Both the position numbers and the translations under genes were made by a program. A model generated the notes under the pieces. It was not told the origin of the DNA and ran no database searches. It was given only the letters and a program-made list of their open reading frames with translations. Of a stretch of 23,545 nucleotides of DNA, positions 1 through 8,335 are shown piece after piece (the stretch's first letter is position 1; the number at the start of each line of letters is the position of its first letter). The DNA is taken from the NCBI GenBank assembly GCA_947450405.1, contig CANFVI010000007.1, forward strand, positions 1 through 23,545, read 5' to 3'. This DNA is from Flavobacteriales bacterium. GTDB lineage: Bacteria; Bacteroidota; Bacteroidia; NS11-12g; UBA955.

Positions 1-1
1 A

Positions 2-367
2 TCAGGCTTAGATTTCATTATGAAATTAAAACCAGTTACTTATAATGGGGATATTCATAAAATGAATGTATTCTTGAACCTTCATGATTCTGTGAATTGG
101 GCTACAAAATACGATGGAGAAAAAACAGTAACTAGTGGTTTCTTGGCACAAGATGTAGAAAAAGCAGCAAAAGAAGTTGGATACGAATTTGACGGTGTTG
201 ATGCACCAAAAAATGAGAAAAGTTATTACGGATTGCGTTATGGAAACTTTGTGGTGCCAATTGTAAAAGCCATTCAAGAACAACAAGTTCAAATTGAAGA
301 ATTAAGAAAGCAAAATCAAGAATTGATAGCGTTAAACAAAAAACTTCTAGAACAACTAAATAAATAA
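2..367 (+). CDS. C-terminal end of an S74-type (intramolecular chaperone) surface protein, 5' truncated by the window
   Basis: The reading frame is open from base 2, so the ATG at base 20 is internal and this is only the last 121 residues of a longer protein. What is visible matches the peptidase S74 / tail-spike chaperone domain: a GLDFIMKLKPVTY start, the GFLAQDVEKA motif, and YGLRYGNFVVPIVKAIQEQQ near the end. A terminal coiled coil rich in Gln, Glu, Leu and Lys follows. In this family the domain assists trimerisation of beta-helical fibres and then cuts itself off. In Bacteroidota it is usually found at the C terminus of large secreted collagen-like or beta-structured surface proteins. 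The next gene starts 28 nt downstream on the same strand, so the two may be co-transcribed. Domain assignment is fairly secure; the nature of the missing N-terminal part is unknown. Confidence 0.8.
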   Translation, partial: SGLDFIMKLKPVTYNGDIHKMNVFLNLHDSVNWATKYDGEKTVTSGFLAQDVEKAAKEVGYEFDGVDAPKNEKSYYGLRYGNFVVPIVKAIQEQQVQIEELRKQNQELIALNKKLLEQLNK

Positions 368-395
368 TTTAGTGATTTAAGTTGGTTTAAAATTC

Positions 396-2699
396 ATGAA
401 AATGCTAAGAAACATATTCCCTGCCCTATTGGCCCTTTTCTTTTCAAATAATATTTGGGGACAAGGACTTATTCATGCGGGTGGAAGTATAGTAATGACA
501 GATGGAGCATTCGTAATTGTTGATGGTACTACCGGAAACTATGCAGCTACTTCGGATGCATATATTTCTATGATGACAAATAGCCGTTTAAGGGTAAACG
601 GAAATTGGTCTAATAAAGGAAATACTGTTGTTTTTACAAGTAACTTAGGAAAAGTTGAACTTTATGGCAACAATATTTCTATTGGAGGCACTAAAATTAC
701 CCATTTCCCTGATTTGGCATTACAAGGTACAGGTGGAGTAACACTCAAACAAAATATGCTTGTAGGGGGTGGTTTCAACGGAGGTGGAACCGGTTTGTTG
801 CGTTTGAATTCAAATATTTTAAATGTAAATACTTACACCCTTGTTATAAATAATAGAAATCCAAATGCAATTACCTATACTTCCGGTGGAATTCTTACCG
901 AAACCTCACCGGGATTTGGATATAGCCGTTTGCAATGGAATATTAGAGATGGAAGCACTGGGCCAATTTTCATTTACCCTTTGGTGAATGCTGCAGGAAC
1001 CAGATTGAATTTCACACTTACTTGTAACTCTGTTGGAATTCAAACCAAAGATTCAGGTTATGTTTCCATCGCTTCATATCATACTGCCGATGTTGCAGTA
1101 CCCAACAACAGACCAATGCCAACCGGCGTGCAAAATACCGATAATGAATGTGACGGTGAAAATAGCGGAAGACTGGTAGATCGTTTTTGGATCATTGAAG
1201 ATAATGGATATGCCAAACAACCCGATGTAACCTTTAAATTGGGTTATACCGATGCTGATTTAATTACTGCAAATAATACCATAACAGAGTCCAATTTAGG
1301 CGCCATTAAATACAACACAGGTGTAAACAAATGGTTATATCCAGTAAAAGGAACTGTTTCGACTCCATCGAATGAAGTAACTTATCGCACGGGTATTGGG
1401 TTTTCGGGTATTTGGACATTAAGCGATACCACTCCTTATCCCAAAGCTGCATTTTCTGTAAAAGGAAATTGCGAATATGACAGCATCGTATTCACAGATA
1501 ATTCAGGAGCTACATCAGATAAAATAGTTCAGTGGCAGTGGAATTTCGGAAATGGAAAATTAAGTGGTTTACAAAACCCATTTACAACATATTCCCCATC
1601 CGGTTTGTTTGATGTACGACTTGTAATTCGTTCGCAAAGTGGTTGCCCAGATACAGCAATAAAACGCATACAAATTTTGGCAGCGCCTAGAGCTATTTTC
1701 ACCGTTGCCGACACTTGCGAAAATAGTTTTGTCAAATTCGAATCTTTCAGTTGGCCAGGAAGCGGTTTGTTAAAATCTGAAACTTGGTCTTATGGAGATA
1801 ATTCACCTGCCGAAACTGGCAAGAAAGTAAGTCATTATTATGGCGCTGTGGGCGTACCTGATGTATTCTTGGTTGTATATAATTCAAATGGTTGTAAAGA
1901 CACAATGAGAAGACCGCTATTTATTGCTCCCATGCCAAATGCTTCAATGAGTTTCACTGACGATTGCCAAGGCTCTCCTATCAGCTTCTCAAATGGATCT
2001 ACTCCTGGCGGAGGAACAATTGTAAAATACTTATGGAACTTTGGCAACGGACGAATGTCGTATAATCAAAACGACATCGTTGCTTTCCCAGACTATGGTA
2101 CCTTTAATGTTTCTCTGGCTGTTTTTAATAGCTTTGGCTGTTCGGACACTGCAATCAAACCAATTACCATTTATCCTCGAGCAGTTGCAAATTTCGACTA
2201 CACTCCTACCGAATTGCATGCCGCAGATCCGGTAAATTATAACAATTTATCTATTAACGACGATAATTGGACATGGGAATTTGGTGATGGGTATTTCGAC
2301 AATAACAAATTCACCACTCACTCTTACGACAATTACGGAAAATATAAAGTTACTTTAATTTCATCAACCATTCACGGTTGTGCCGATACATTCTCTAAAG
2401 ATATTTATGTAAAATCATCACCGCTATATTGGTTCCCCACCGCCTTTACTCCTGGCACAACAAAAGATGTGAATGACAAATTTGGATTGAATACAACCAA
2501 TATCATTACAAAATACAATTTGATGATATACAACCGATGGGGTCAAATTTTATTCACCTCTACTGATCCCGCTGATCATTGGGATGGATATTACGACAAT
2601 GAACTTGTTCCTATTGGAAATTACGTTTACCACGCTACTTTCTTGAGTCCTGAGGGACAATTGCAAGTATACAAAGGCGATGTAATGGTATTGCGTTAA
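396..2699 (+). CDS. Secreted PKD-repeat protein with type B T9SS sorting domain
   Basis: This is a 767-residue exported protein. Residues 1-23 form a signal peptide (hydrophobic core ALLALFF, likely cleaved after WGQ). Residues 24 to about 345 form a Gly/Asn/Thr-rich beta region of no recognised family. Four PKD-type Ig-like domains follow at about 351-428, 433-511, 515-593 and 598-673, marked by WNFGNG, WSYGDN, WNFGNG and WEFGDG. Each carries one or two Cys near its edges. Residues 677-767 (WFPTAFTPG, YNRWGQILF, WDGYYDN, PIGNYVY, GDVMVLR) are the gliding-motility-associated C-terminal domain, known to direct export by the type IX system. The protein is probably displayed on or released from the cell surface as an adhesin or structural factor; no catalytic domain is visible. 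Its stop codon overlaps that of the convergent Crp-type gene within the palindrome TTAA. Confidence 0.9.
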   Translation: MKMLRNIFPALLALFFSNNIWGQGLIHAGGSIVMTDGAFVIVDGTTGNYAATSDAYISMMTNSRLRVNGNWSNKGNTVVFTSNLGKVELYGNNISIGGTKITHFPDLALQGTGGVTLKQNMLVGGGFNGGGTGLLRLNSNILNVNTYTLVINNRNPNAITYTSGGILTETSPGFGYSRLQWNIRDGSTGPIFIYPLVNAAGTRLNFTLTCNSVGIQTKDSGYVSIASYHTADVAVPNNRPMPTGVQNTDNECDGENSGRLVDRFWIIEDNGYAKQPDVTFKLGYTDADLITANNTITESNLGAIKYNTGVNKWLYPVKGTVSTPSNEVTYRTGIGFSGIWTLSDTTPYPKAAFSVKGNCEYDSIVFTDNSGATSDKIVQWQWNFGNGKLSGLQNPFTTYSPSGLFDVRLVIRSQSGCPDTAIKRIQILAAPRAIFTVADTCENSFVKFESFSWPGSGLLKSETWSYGDNSPAETGKKVSHYYGAVGVPDVFLVVYNSNGCKDTMRRPLFIAPMPNASMSFTDDCQGSPISFSNGSTPGGGTIVKYLWNFGNGRMSYNQNDIVAFPDYGTFNVSLAVFNSFGCSDTAIKPITIYPRAVANFDYTPTELHAADPVNYNNLSINDDNWTWEFGDGYFDNNKFTTHSYDNYGKYKVTLISSTIHGCADTFSKDIYVKSSPLYWFPTAFTPGTTKDVNDKFGLNTTNIITKYNLMIYNRWGQILFTSTDPADHWDGYYDNELVPIGNYVYHATFLSPEGQLQVYKGDVMVLR

Positions 2700-3340
2700 A
2701 AATCTCTTCCTAGAAATTCTATATGATTTCTATGAAGGATTAAAATTCCACGTTGTTCCATTTTTTTCAAAAGTCTTGATATCACTTCCCGAGAAGAATT
2801 CAAATCATTGGCTATGGTTTGATGATTTATTTGCAAATCGTTGCAACCACAATTTTCAACTTGTTTTTTTAGGTAGAATTCCAGGCGTTCGTCCATCCCT
2901 CGAAATGCTACGTTATCTAATACCAATAAGGCATCTTCAAATCGTTTACGGTATGTATTGATTACAAAATCTGACCACGTTCTATAATTGCGAATCCATT
3001 CATTCACTTTTGCCATAGGAATAAAAAGAATGGTTGTTTGCTCCACTGCAATGGCCGCAACTTGGCTTTTTTCTTGATGGTTTAAACAAGTGAGAGACAT
3101 TGCGCATGCTTCACCGGGTTGAATATAGTAAAGGAAAAATTCTCCACCGTCATCACCTTCTCTGAAAATTTTCAATGTTCCACGTAATAACAACATAGCA
3201 GATGCGAGATGTTGACCAGTGCGCATTACAATTTCACCCGCTTCAACTTGTTTCACAATGGCGTTATCCAAAATATCTTGAATCAAATTCGGTTCAAAAT
3301 CATGAAATATTCGTTTTAAATGTTCTAAGGTCTTTTCCAT
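2696..3340 (-). CDS. Crp/Fnr family transcriptional regulator
   Basis: Starting at the ATG ending at base 3340, this is a 214-residue regulator, the normal length for the family. Residues about 16-115 form a cyclic-nucleotide-binding-like beta-roll (EAGEIVMRTGQ, LLRGTLKIFREG, YYIQPGEACAMS). Residues about 150-210 form a winged helix-turn-helix with the recognition helix SSREVISRLLKKMEQRG. The cNMP phosphate-binding Arg signature is absent, so cAMP is not an obvious ligand, and no Cys cluster for an iron-sulfur centre is seen (Cys79, Cys85, Cys164 and Cys166 are scattered). The frame stays open upstream to 3481, but that extension overlaps the divergent S1-protein gene and adds no domain sequence, so I chose the shorter start. 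An ATG ending at 3379 is a second option. It probably binds the divergent intergenic region. Confidence 0.85.
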   Translation of the reverse strand: MEKTLEHLKRIFHDFEPNLIQDILDNAIVKQVEAGEIVMRTGQHLASAMLLLRGTLKIFREGDDGGEFFLYYIQPGEACAMSLTCLNHQEKSQVAAIAVEQTTILFIPMAKVNEWIRNYRTWSDFVINTYRKRFEDALLVLDNVAFRGMDERLEFYLKKQVENCGCNDLQINHQTIANDLNSSREVISRLLKKMEQRGILILHRNHIEFLGRDF

Positions 3341-3457
3341 TTGCACTTTCAAAGTTCGTAAAAATATGGGATGATTCATTTTAAAAGCAAGTGAATTTCT
3401 ATTGATTCGAAACTTAATGACAGAATTCAATAAATAATACCGAATTTTGCGGTTCAC

Positions 3458-4294
3458 ATGATTACAATCGGAATTACCCAATTTTTAAATATCGACAGAT
3501 TAACCGACTTCGGTTTATTCTTAGGCGATAATGAAGGAAACGAAGTTTTATTGCCAAATAAATATGTCCCTTTGGTTTATGAATTCAACGACCAAATAGA
3601 AGTTTTTGTTTATAAGGATTCGGAAGACAGGATTGTTGCTACAACATTAATCCCAAAAGTTGAAGTATACCAATATGCCTATTTACAAGTAAATGCTGTG
3701 AATTCAGTTGGTGCTTTTATGGACTGGGGCCTCGAGAAAGACCTATTGGTTCCATTTAGAGAACAAAATGGACACATGATGGTTGGTCAATGGTATGTGA
3801 TTTTTGTTTACCGCGATTTTGCTTCTGACCGTTTGGTTGGAACTACAAAAATTAAAAAATCATTACACGTTGAACGTGTTGATTTGCAATTAAATCAAAA
3901 GGTTGAAGTGATGGCATTTGAAGAAACAGACCGCGGAATGCAAGTTATCGTTGAAGGTAAATACCGCGGTATTTTATACGCCAATGAAACATATAAATCC
4001 ATTTATGTAGGTGATATTTTCAGCTGCTATGTAAAGCATATCAGAACAGATTTACTCATTGATTTAAGCCTAGAACGCATTGGTAGAGGAAAAATGGATT
4101 CTAGTTCCGAACGAATTCTAAATAAGTTGGATAAAAACAAAGGCTACCTGCATTTGTCAGACAACAGTGACCCAGATGAAATCAAAGATGAATTACAAAT
4201 GAGTAAAAAAACCTTTAAACAGGCAATTGGTACTTTGTATAAAAAAGGACTAATTGTAATTGCTAAAGATTCAATTTCATTAAAACAACATTAA
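3458..4294 (+). CDS. CvfB-like S1 RNA-binding protein
   Basis: This 278-residue cytoplasmic protein has the CvfB/YitL architecture (COG2996). Three S1/OB-fold domains lie at about 1-62, 66-132 and 145-210, followed by a C-terminal winged helix at about 222-275 (MSKKTFKQAIGTLYKKGLI). The diagnostic S1 segment is SVGAFMDWGLEKDLLVPFREQ in the second domain, and the first opens with the related TDFGLFLGD. Staphylococcal CvfB binds RNA and affects virulence gene expression; in Bacteroidota the target is unknown, so RNA binding is the safe statement. It is divergent from the Crp-type gene, with 117 nt between the chosen starts. It has no strong Shine-Dalgarno sequence, as is usual in this phylum. 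Confidence 0.88.
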   Translation: MITIGITQFLNIDRLTDFGLFLGDNEGNEVLLPNKYVPLVYEFNDQIEVFVYKDSEDRIVATTLIPKVEVYQYAYLQVNAVNSVGAFMDWGLEKDLLVPFREQNGHMMVGQWYVIFVYRDFASDRLVGTTKIKKSLHVERVDLQLNQKVEVMAFEETDRGMQVIVEGKYRGILYANETYKSIYVGDIFSCYVKHIRTDLLIDLSLERIGRGKMDSSSERILNKLDKNKGYLHLSDNSDPDEIKDELQMSKKTFKQAIGTLYKKGLIVIAKDSISLKQH

Positions 4295-4409
4295 TTTTAA
4301 ATAGATATTTGGTTATAGAAAAAAATCTATTAAAAAACCATAATTCATAACTATTTTTGCAAATAATTTAATCTTAAGAAGATATATTATTATTTATTAT
4401 AAAAACAGC
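4295..4409 (+). other. AT-rich leader between the CvfB-like gene and the lipoprotein operon
   Basis: No gene is present. An imperfect hairpin at 4310-4340 pairs TGGTT with AACCA and ATAG with CTAT, with a five-base bulge on the right arm. It could act as a weak terminator for the upstream gene, but it lacks a proper U-tract. It is followed by the -7 box at 4352-4359. Confidence 0.35.
4352..4359 (+). promoter_or_regulatory. Bacteroidota -7 promoter box (TATTTTTG) for the lipoprotein/barrel operon
   Basis: The sequence matches TAnnTTTG, the -7 element of the Bacteroidota primary sigma factor. It lies 50 nt upstream of the lipoprotein start. No convincing TTG -33 element was found at the expected distance. 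Confidence 0.45.
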
Positions 4410-6485
4410 ATGAAATCATTTAAAAAAATCAATTATGCTCTTTTCATTGGTTTGATATTATTTACCACACAATGTAAAAAGAATGAATTAGATTACAACA
4501 AATTCAGCAATGGTGTTAATCCTGAGTTGTTAAGTCCTTTGGCAAACACGTCTATCACCGCTGGTGAAATTTTAAAACAAGACAACATTATTAAATATGA
4601 TCCAGATGGATTAATCCATTTGAAATTCAAACAAGATTCTGCTTTTAAATTATCTGCTGATTCTGTATTGAAGGATATTTCTTTGAAACCAAACACCATT
4701 AATATGGCTATGGGTGAACTCTCTCTTCCGGGAATAAGTGAGAAATCAACGGTTACATTGATGGACTTTTTTGGTAGTTCTGATACCACAGCGAAGAAAG
4801 TTTTTAGATTAAAGCAAGGAACTTCGGATATTTTCCCATCATTCAATACATCGAGCAACAAAGTAACGAATATTGCCAAAAGTAGCAGTTACGAATTATT
4901 GAAAATTTCAAAAGGATATTTGGTCTTCGATGTTAAAAATAATTTGCCCACGAATGTTTCAGAAATTCAAATTTCCATCATTGACAATTTGCCTACCCCA
5001 CATACCTTAGGAAACGTCAAATTGCTCAATATCCCAGCAAATTCAACAGGTAAAGACAGCATTAATTTATCTGGAGTTAATTTATCTAACGATTTGAGTT
5101 TTATTATCCCAGTTACTAAAGTCGATCAAAGTCCATCTAACGTAATAATTGATACGCTAAGCAATATTACATTATCTGTAATTGGAAATAATTTAAGATG
5201 TATTGGTGGTAGGGCAGTAATTAATGCTCAAACCATCAAACCACAAAACATGGTATTGGATTTATCTGATCCTAGTTCTGACGCTAGATTAAGAAATATC
5301 CTATTTGGCAGTGCAAATATTCCTGTAACTACTGAATCTAAATTTTGCACCGATGTAGCTTTAAATGTTGATTTCCCCGATGCTTCAAAATTGGGCAATC
5401 CAATTGGCTCGATTGCAATCAATGCAATTGCCAAATCTACAACAAATTCAAATATTAATTTCACCAATACGAGTTTGTTTTTGGGAGCATCTACACCAAA
5501 AGATTACAATATTTTGCGAACAAATGTTGCAATTACAATCAAAGCATCAAATGGGATGGTGAATTTTGATTCTTCAGACAACATCAAAATCACCTTAGAC
5601 CCATCAAATGCTAAATTTGACTATTTAGATGGCTATTTGGGAACAAAAACTTTCGACATTAATATTAACGATTTAGATGTAAGCCAATTGAGCAAATTAG
5701 GCAAAGGTATCAGAATGGAAAACCCAATTATGAATATTTATGTAGATAATTCATTTGGGGTACCAATTTTGGTTAAATTGAATATAACTTCTAAAGATGA
5801 CAAGAATAACACCTTGCCTATGAATGTCGATTCAATGCAATTCCCTTATCCAACTATCCCTCAAAAAGGTCAAATCAAATCTCAAAATTTCCCAATCAAC
5901 AAATCAAATTCGAACATTGTAAATTGCCTTGGAATGCCGGCACAAACATTTACCATTGTTGGTAAGGCAATCATGAATCCTAAAGGGTTTGTGAGCTATA
6001 CTGACCATTTAGTAAGTACAAGTAGCATTGTGGTTGGTTTTGATGCAGATATTCCAATGACATTCACTGCCAAAGATTTTTCATATACAGATACTGTAGA
6101 CAATGGAACTTCTTTGCAAGGTAAAAAAGACTTTGATTTCTTAGAATTGAAAATAAAAACAATCAATGGCTTCCCTCTTGATGGATCATTAGATTTGATT
6201 TTTACAGATGATAAATATACAAAAATTGATTCTTTGATGAATATTACGCTGCTAAAATCAGGAATTCCAGATGCCAATGGTCGAGTGATTACTGCATCAG
6301 AAAATATGACGTCCTTTTTAATGCAAAATAATTTATTGACAAAGCTTGATGCTCAAAAATGCAAATACATTTTCATCAAAGCCAATTTCAATACCTATAA
6401 CGCAGGAAATGTTCCAGTGAGTTTGTATACCGATAGTAAACTTGATGTTTCAATTGCATTTAGAGGCAAATTAAAAGTTAAATGA
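4410..6485 (+). CDS. Large lipoprotein of unknown function, partner of the downstream barrel
   Basis: This 691-residue protein has an N-terminal lipoprotein signal: KK followed by a hydrophobic stretch and Cys22 (FTTQC), then the charged KKNELDYNKF. Gln at -1 is an unusual lipobox residue. The rest is Ser/Thr/Asn/Asp-rich with alternating hydrophobic positions and many short beta-type segments. Motifs such as NIPANSTGKDSINLSGVNL suggest several Ig-like or other beta-sandwich domains. I recognise no family and no catalytic motif. The gene is 16 nt upstream of the outer-membrane barrel gene, so they form an operon, and a lipoprotein/barrel complex in the outer membrane is a reasonable inference. 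Export and lipidation are well supported; the function is not. Confidence 0.75.
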   Translation: MKSFKKINYALFIGLILFTTQCKKNELDYNKFSNGVNPELLSPLANTSITAGEILKQDNIIKYDPDGLIHLKFKQDSAFKLSADSVLKDISLKPNTINMAMGELSLPGISEKSTVTLMDFFGSSDTTAKKVFRLKQGTSDIFPSFNTSSNKVTNIAKSSSYELLKISKGYLVFDVKNNLPTNVSEIQISIIDNLPTPHTLGNVKLLNIPANSTGKDSINLSGVNLSNDLSFIIPVTKVDQSPSNVIIDTLSNITLSVIGNNLRCIGGRAVINAQTIKPQNMVLDLSDPSSDARLRNILFGSANIPVTTESKFCTDVALNVDFPDASKLGNPIGSIAINAIAKSTTNSNINFTNTSLFLGASTPKDYNILRTNVAITIKASNGMVNFDSSDNIKITLDPSNAKFDYLDGYLGTKTFDININDLDVSQLSKLGKGIRMENPIMNIYVDNSFGVPILVKLNITSKDDKNNTLPMNVDSMQFPYPTIPQKGQIKSQNFPINKSNSNIVNCLGMPAQTFTIVGKAIMNPKGFVSYTDHLVSTSSIVVGFDADIPMTFTAKDFSYTDTVDNGTSLQGKKDFDFLELKIKTINGFPLDGSLDLIFTDDKYTKIDSLMNITLLKSGIPDANGRVITASENMTSFLMQNNLLTKLDAQKCKYIFIKANFNTYNAGNVPVSLYTDSKLDVSIAFRGKLKVK

Positions 6486-6486
6486 T

Positions 6487-6492
6487 AAGGAG
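6487..6492 (+). promoter_or_regulatory. Strong Shine-Dalgarno (AAGGAG) for the barrel gene
   Basis: AAGGAG lies 9 nt before the ATG at 6502, immediately after the lipoprotein stop. Good Shine-Dalgarno sites are uncommon in Bacteroidota, where AT-rich leaders are the rule. The site supports this start and suggests strong or coupled translation. Confidence 0.6.
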
Positions 6493-6501
6493 AACTGAAA
6501 A

Positions 6502-8331
6502 ATGAAAATGAAAACTCTTTTAACAACCGCGATTTGCATCATTCAGTTGAATGTTTCCAATGCACAAATGAACTTTGATTTCAATAACCGTCATTTGAGT
6601 CAATCTGCCATTGTAAACCCTGCATTTTTGCCTCAGTATAAATTTACACTTGGATTTAACTCTTTCAACAGTTTGAATTTAAACGGGTTCAATTTGAATT
6701 CAATATTCAACAAATACGAAAGTGATTCTTTAACGGTAAGAAATTTAATCAATTCCAACCAAAAGCAGATGGGCTTTGAAATGGTTTCAAATACAAATTT
6801 GTTTCACTTTGGAATTCGCAGCAAAAAAGCGTATTTCACCTATACAACTTCACTTTTTCTTGAGGGAAACATAAACCTGCCAAAAGATTTATTTGGTTTG
6901 GCTTTTTTCGGTAACGCTGCGTATATTGGAAAAGAAGCTAAACTAGATATTTCAAATACCAAATTCACTTCATACTTGAAAAATGAAATTACCTACGGTC
7001 GTCAAATCACCAACGAATTATCGGTAGGAGTAAATTTAGGCTTGATTAATGGCATCGCAAATATCCAAGCAAATAGTGCTTATTTAAATCTTCAAACAGA
7101 TACTGGTGTAAATACGATTTATCAAATTAAAGCAACCGCAGAAGCAAATGCTCAGGCATCACTTTTAGGTGTTGATTTAACGAAAATTGGTGACAGTGCC
7201 TATCGAAAGAACTTGAACAAAACAATGTCGGACCAAATGGGTAAGATGGGATTATCCTCAAACCAAGGGTATTCATTTGGAGCTGGTTTTGTATATAGAA
7301 TCAATGAGAAATTTAGAGTTTCTGGAAGTATTCAAAATTTAGGAAAAATAGTGTGGGATGTACTTCCAACTGAACATAGTTTATATAAAGGAGAATGGAT
7401 ATTCAATGGTTTAGATACAACCCAAACTAAGAATTTAAATTCAGACGTTTTTAAACAAGTAAGAGATACACTTAATTTGAGATTCCAAGGTGGCTCGAAA
7501 TACTTATCTTCCTATACAACTTATCTAAAACCTAGATATACATTAGGGCTTGAGTTTTTCCCATTTAAAAGAACGAATCTTCAACTTGTGGGCGGTTATG
7601 GTTTTGGATTCAATGGAGATAAAGCCTTTGTATCTGCGGCTGTTCATCAAGAACTTGGCGAAATTTTCGACGTTAGGGCTTCTTATTGCAAATATGATTT
7701 TCAAAATTCCCAGAATAGAGTATCCTTGGGCATGAGTTTGAACTTAGGTGTTATTCAGCCTTATTTTAACATTAACGATGCTTGGGGTGCTGCAGAATAT
7801 GCATACACGAATACCATTTCTGGTACCATGGGACTTAACATTTACATTGGTACACAAAAAGACAAAGACAATGATGGCGTGCCAGATAAAAGAGACAGCT
7901 GTCGTAAAGTTTTTGGAGTTTTAAGCAACAATGGTTGTCCTTACGGTTTCTTAGGTGAATCTATGAATGGCGAAGAAGAAATGACTCAGGGGACCCCACA
8001 ATTAGAAGAAGTTCCAAGAACTCCTGAGCCAGAATCAAAGCCAACGCCAGAAGCAGAAACACCAAAAGCAACAATTCAAACAAAGGTTGCTGAAACAAAA
8101 GCCGAAGTAAAAACTTCAGAGCCTGTTAAAGAAACAACGCCAGTTAAAACCGTTGTGCAAAATGAAACAGCAACAGTTGAACCAAGAAAAACCATTGAGG
8201 TTTCCCCAAAAGTTGATTCAGCTTCTGTGGCTGTTGCAGAGCAAAAAAAAAGTCAAATTGAAACTAACAACAAAAAATCAAAGAACTATCAGTTCTATGT
8301 AAATGAAATGACGGAAATAATGAGAAAATAA
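6502..8331 (+). CDS. DUF5723-like outer-membrane beta-barrel with thrombospondin type-3 repeat
   Basis: This is a 609-residue protein with a signal peptide (about 1-22, ending NVSNAQ). A long segment (about 23-450) of alternating beta strands follows, beginning FDFNNRHLSQSAIVNPAFLP. That opening fits the PorV/DUF5723 style of outer-membrane barrel. Residues 453-480 (DKDNDGVPDKRDSCRKVFG then NNGCP) form a calcium-binding thrombospondin type-3 repeat of the sort that normally joins a barrel to a periplasmic OmpA domain. Here that domain is missing; a Pro/Glu/Thr/Lys-rich low-complexity tail (about 494-590) runs to the short end NEMTEIMRK. The protein probably sits in the outer membrane with a flexible periplasmic tail. 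It follows the lipoprotein gene in one operon and ends 4 nt from the convergent hydrolase gene. Confidence 0.8.
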   Translation: MKMKTLLTTAICIIQLNVSNAQMNFDFNNRHLSQSAIVNPAFLPQYKFTLGFNSFNSLNLNGFNLNSIFNKYESDSLTVRNLINSNQKQMGFEMVSNTNLFHFGIRSKKAYFTYTTSLFLEGNINLPKDLFGLAFFGNAAYIGKEAKLDISNTKFTSYLKNEITYGRQITNELSVGVNLGLINGIANIQANSAYLNLQTDTGVNTIYQIKATAEANAQASLLGVDLTKIGDSAYRKNLNKTMSDQMGKMGLSSNQGYSFGAGFVYRINEKFRVSGSIQNLGKIVWDVLPTEHSLYKGEWIFNGLDTTQTKNLNSDVFKQVRDTLNLRFQGGSKYLSSYTTYLKPRYTLGLEFFPFKRTNLQLVGGYGFGFNGDKAFVSAAVHQELGEIFDVRASYCKYDFQNSQNRVSLGMSLNLGVIQPYFNINDAWGAAEYAYTNTISGTMGLNIYIGTQKDKDNDGVPDKRDSCRKVFGVLSNNGCPYGFLGESMNGEEEMTQGTPQLEEVPRTPEPESKPTPEAETPKATIQTKVAETKAEVKTSEPVKETTPVKTVVQNETATVEPRKTIEVSPKVDSASVAVAEQKKSQIETNNKKSKNYQFYVNEMTEIMRK

Positions 8332-8335
8332 CTTT

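Noticed and set aside
3341..3481. N-terminal extension of the Crp-type regulator to base 3481
   Set aside because: It adds 47 residues with no domain match and overlaps the divergent CvfB-like gene; the ATG ending at 3340 gives normal family length.
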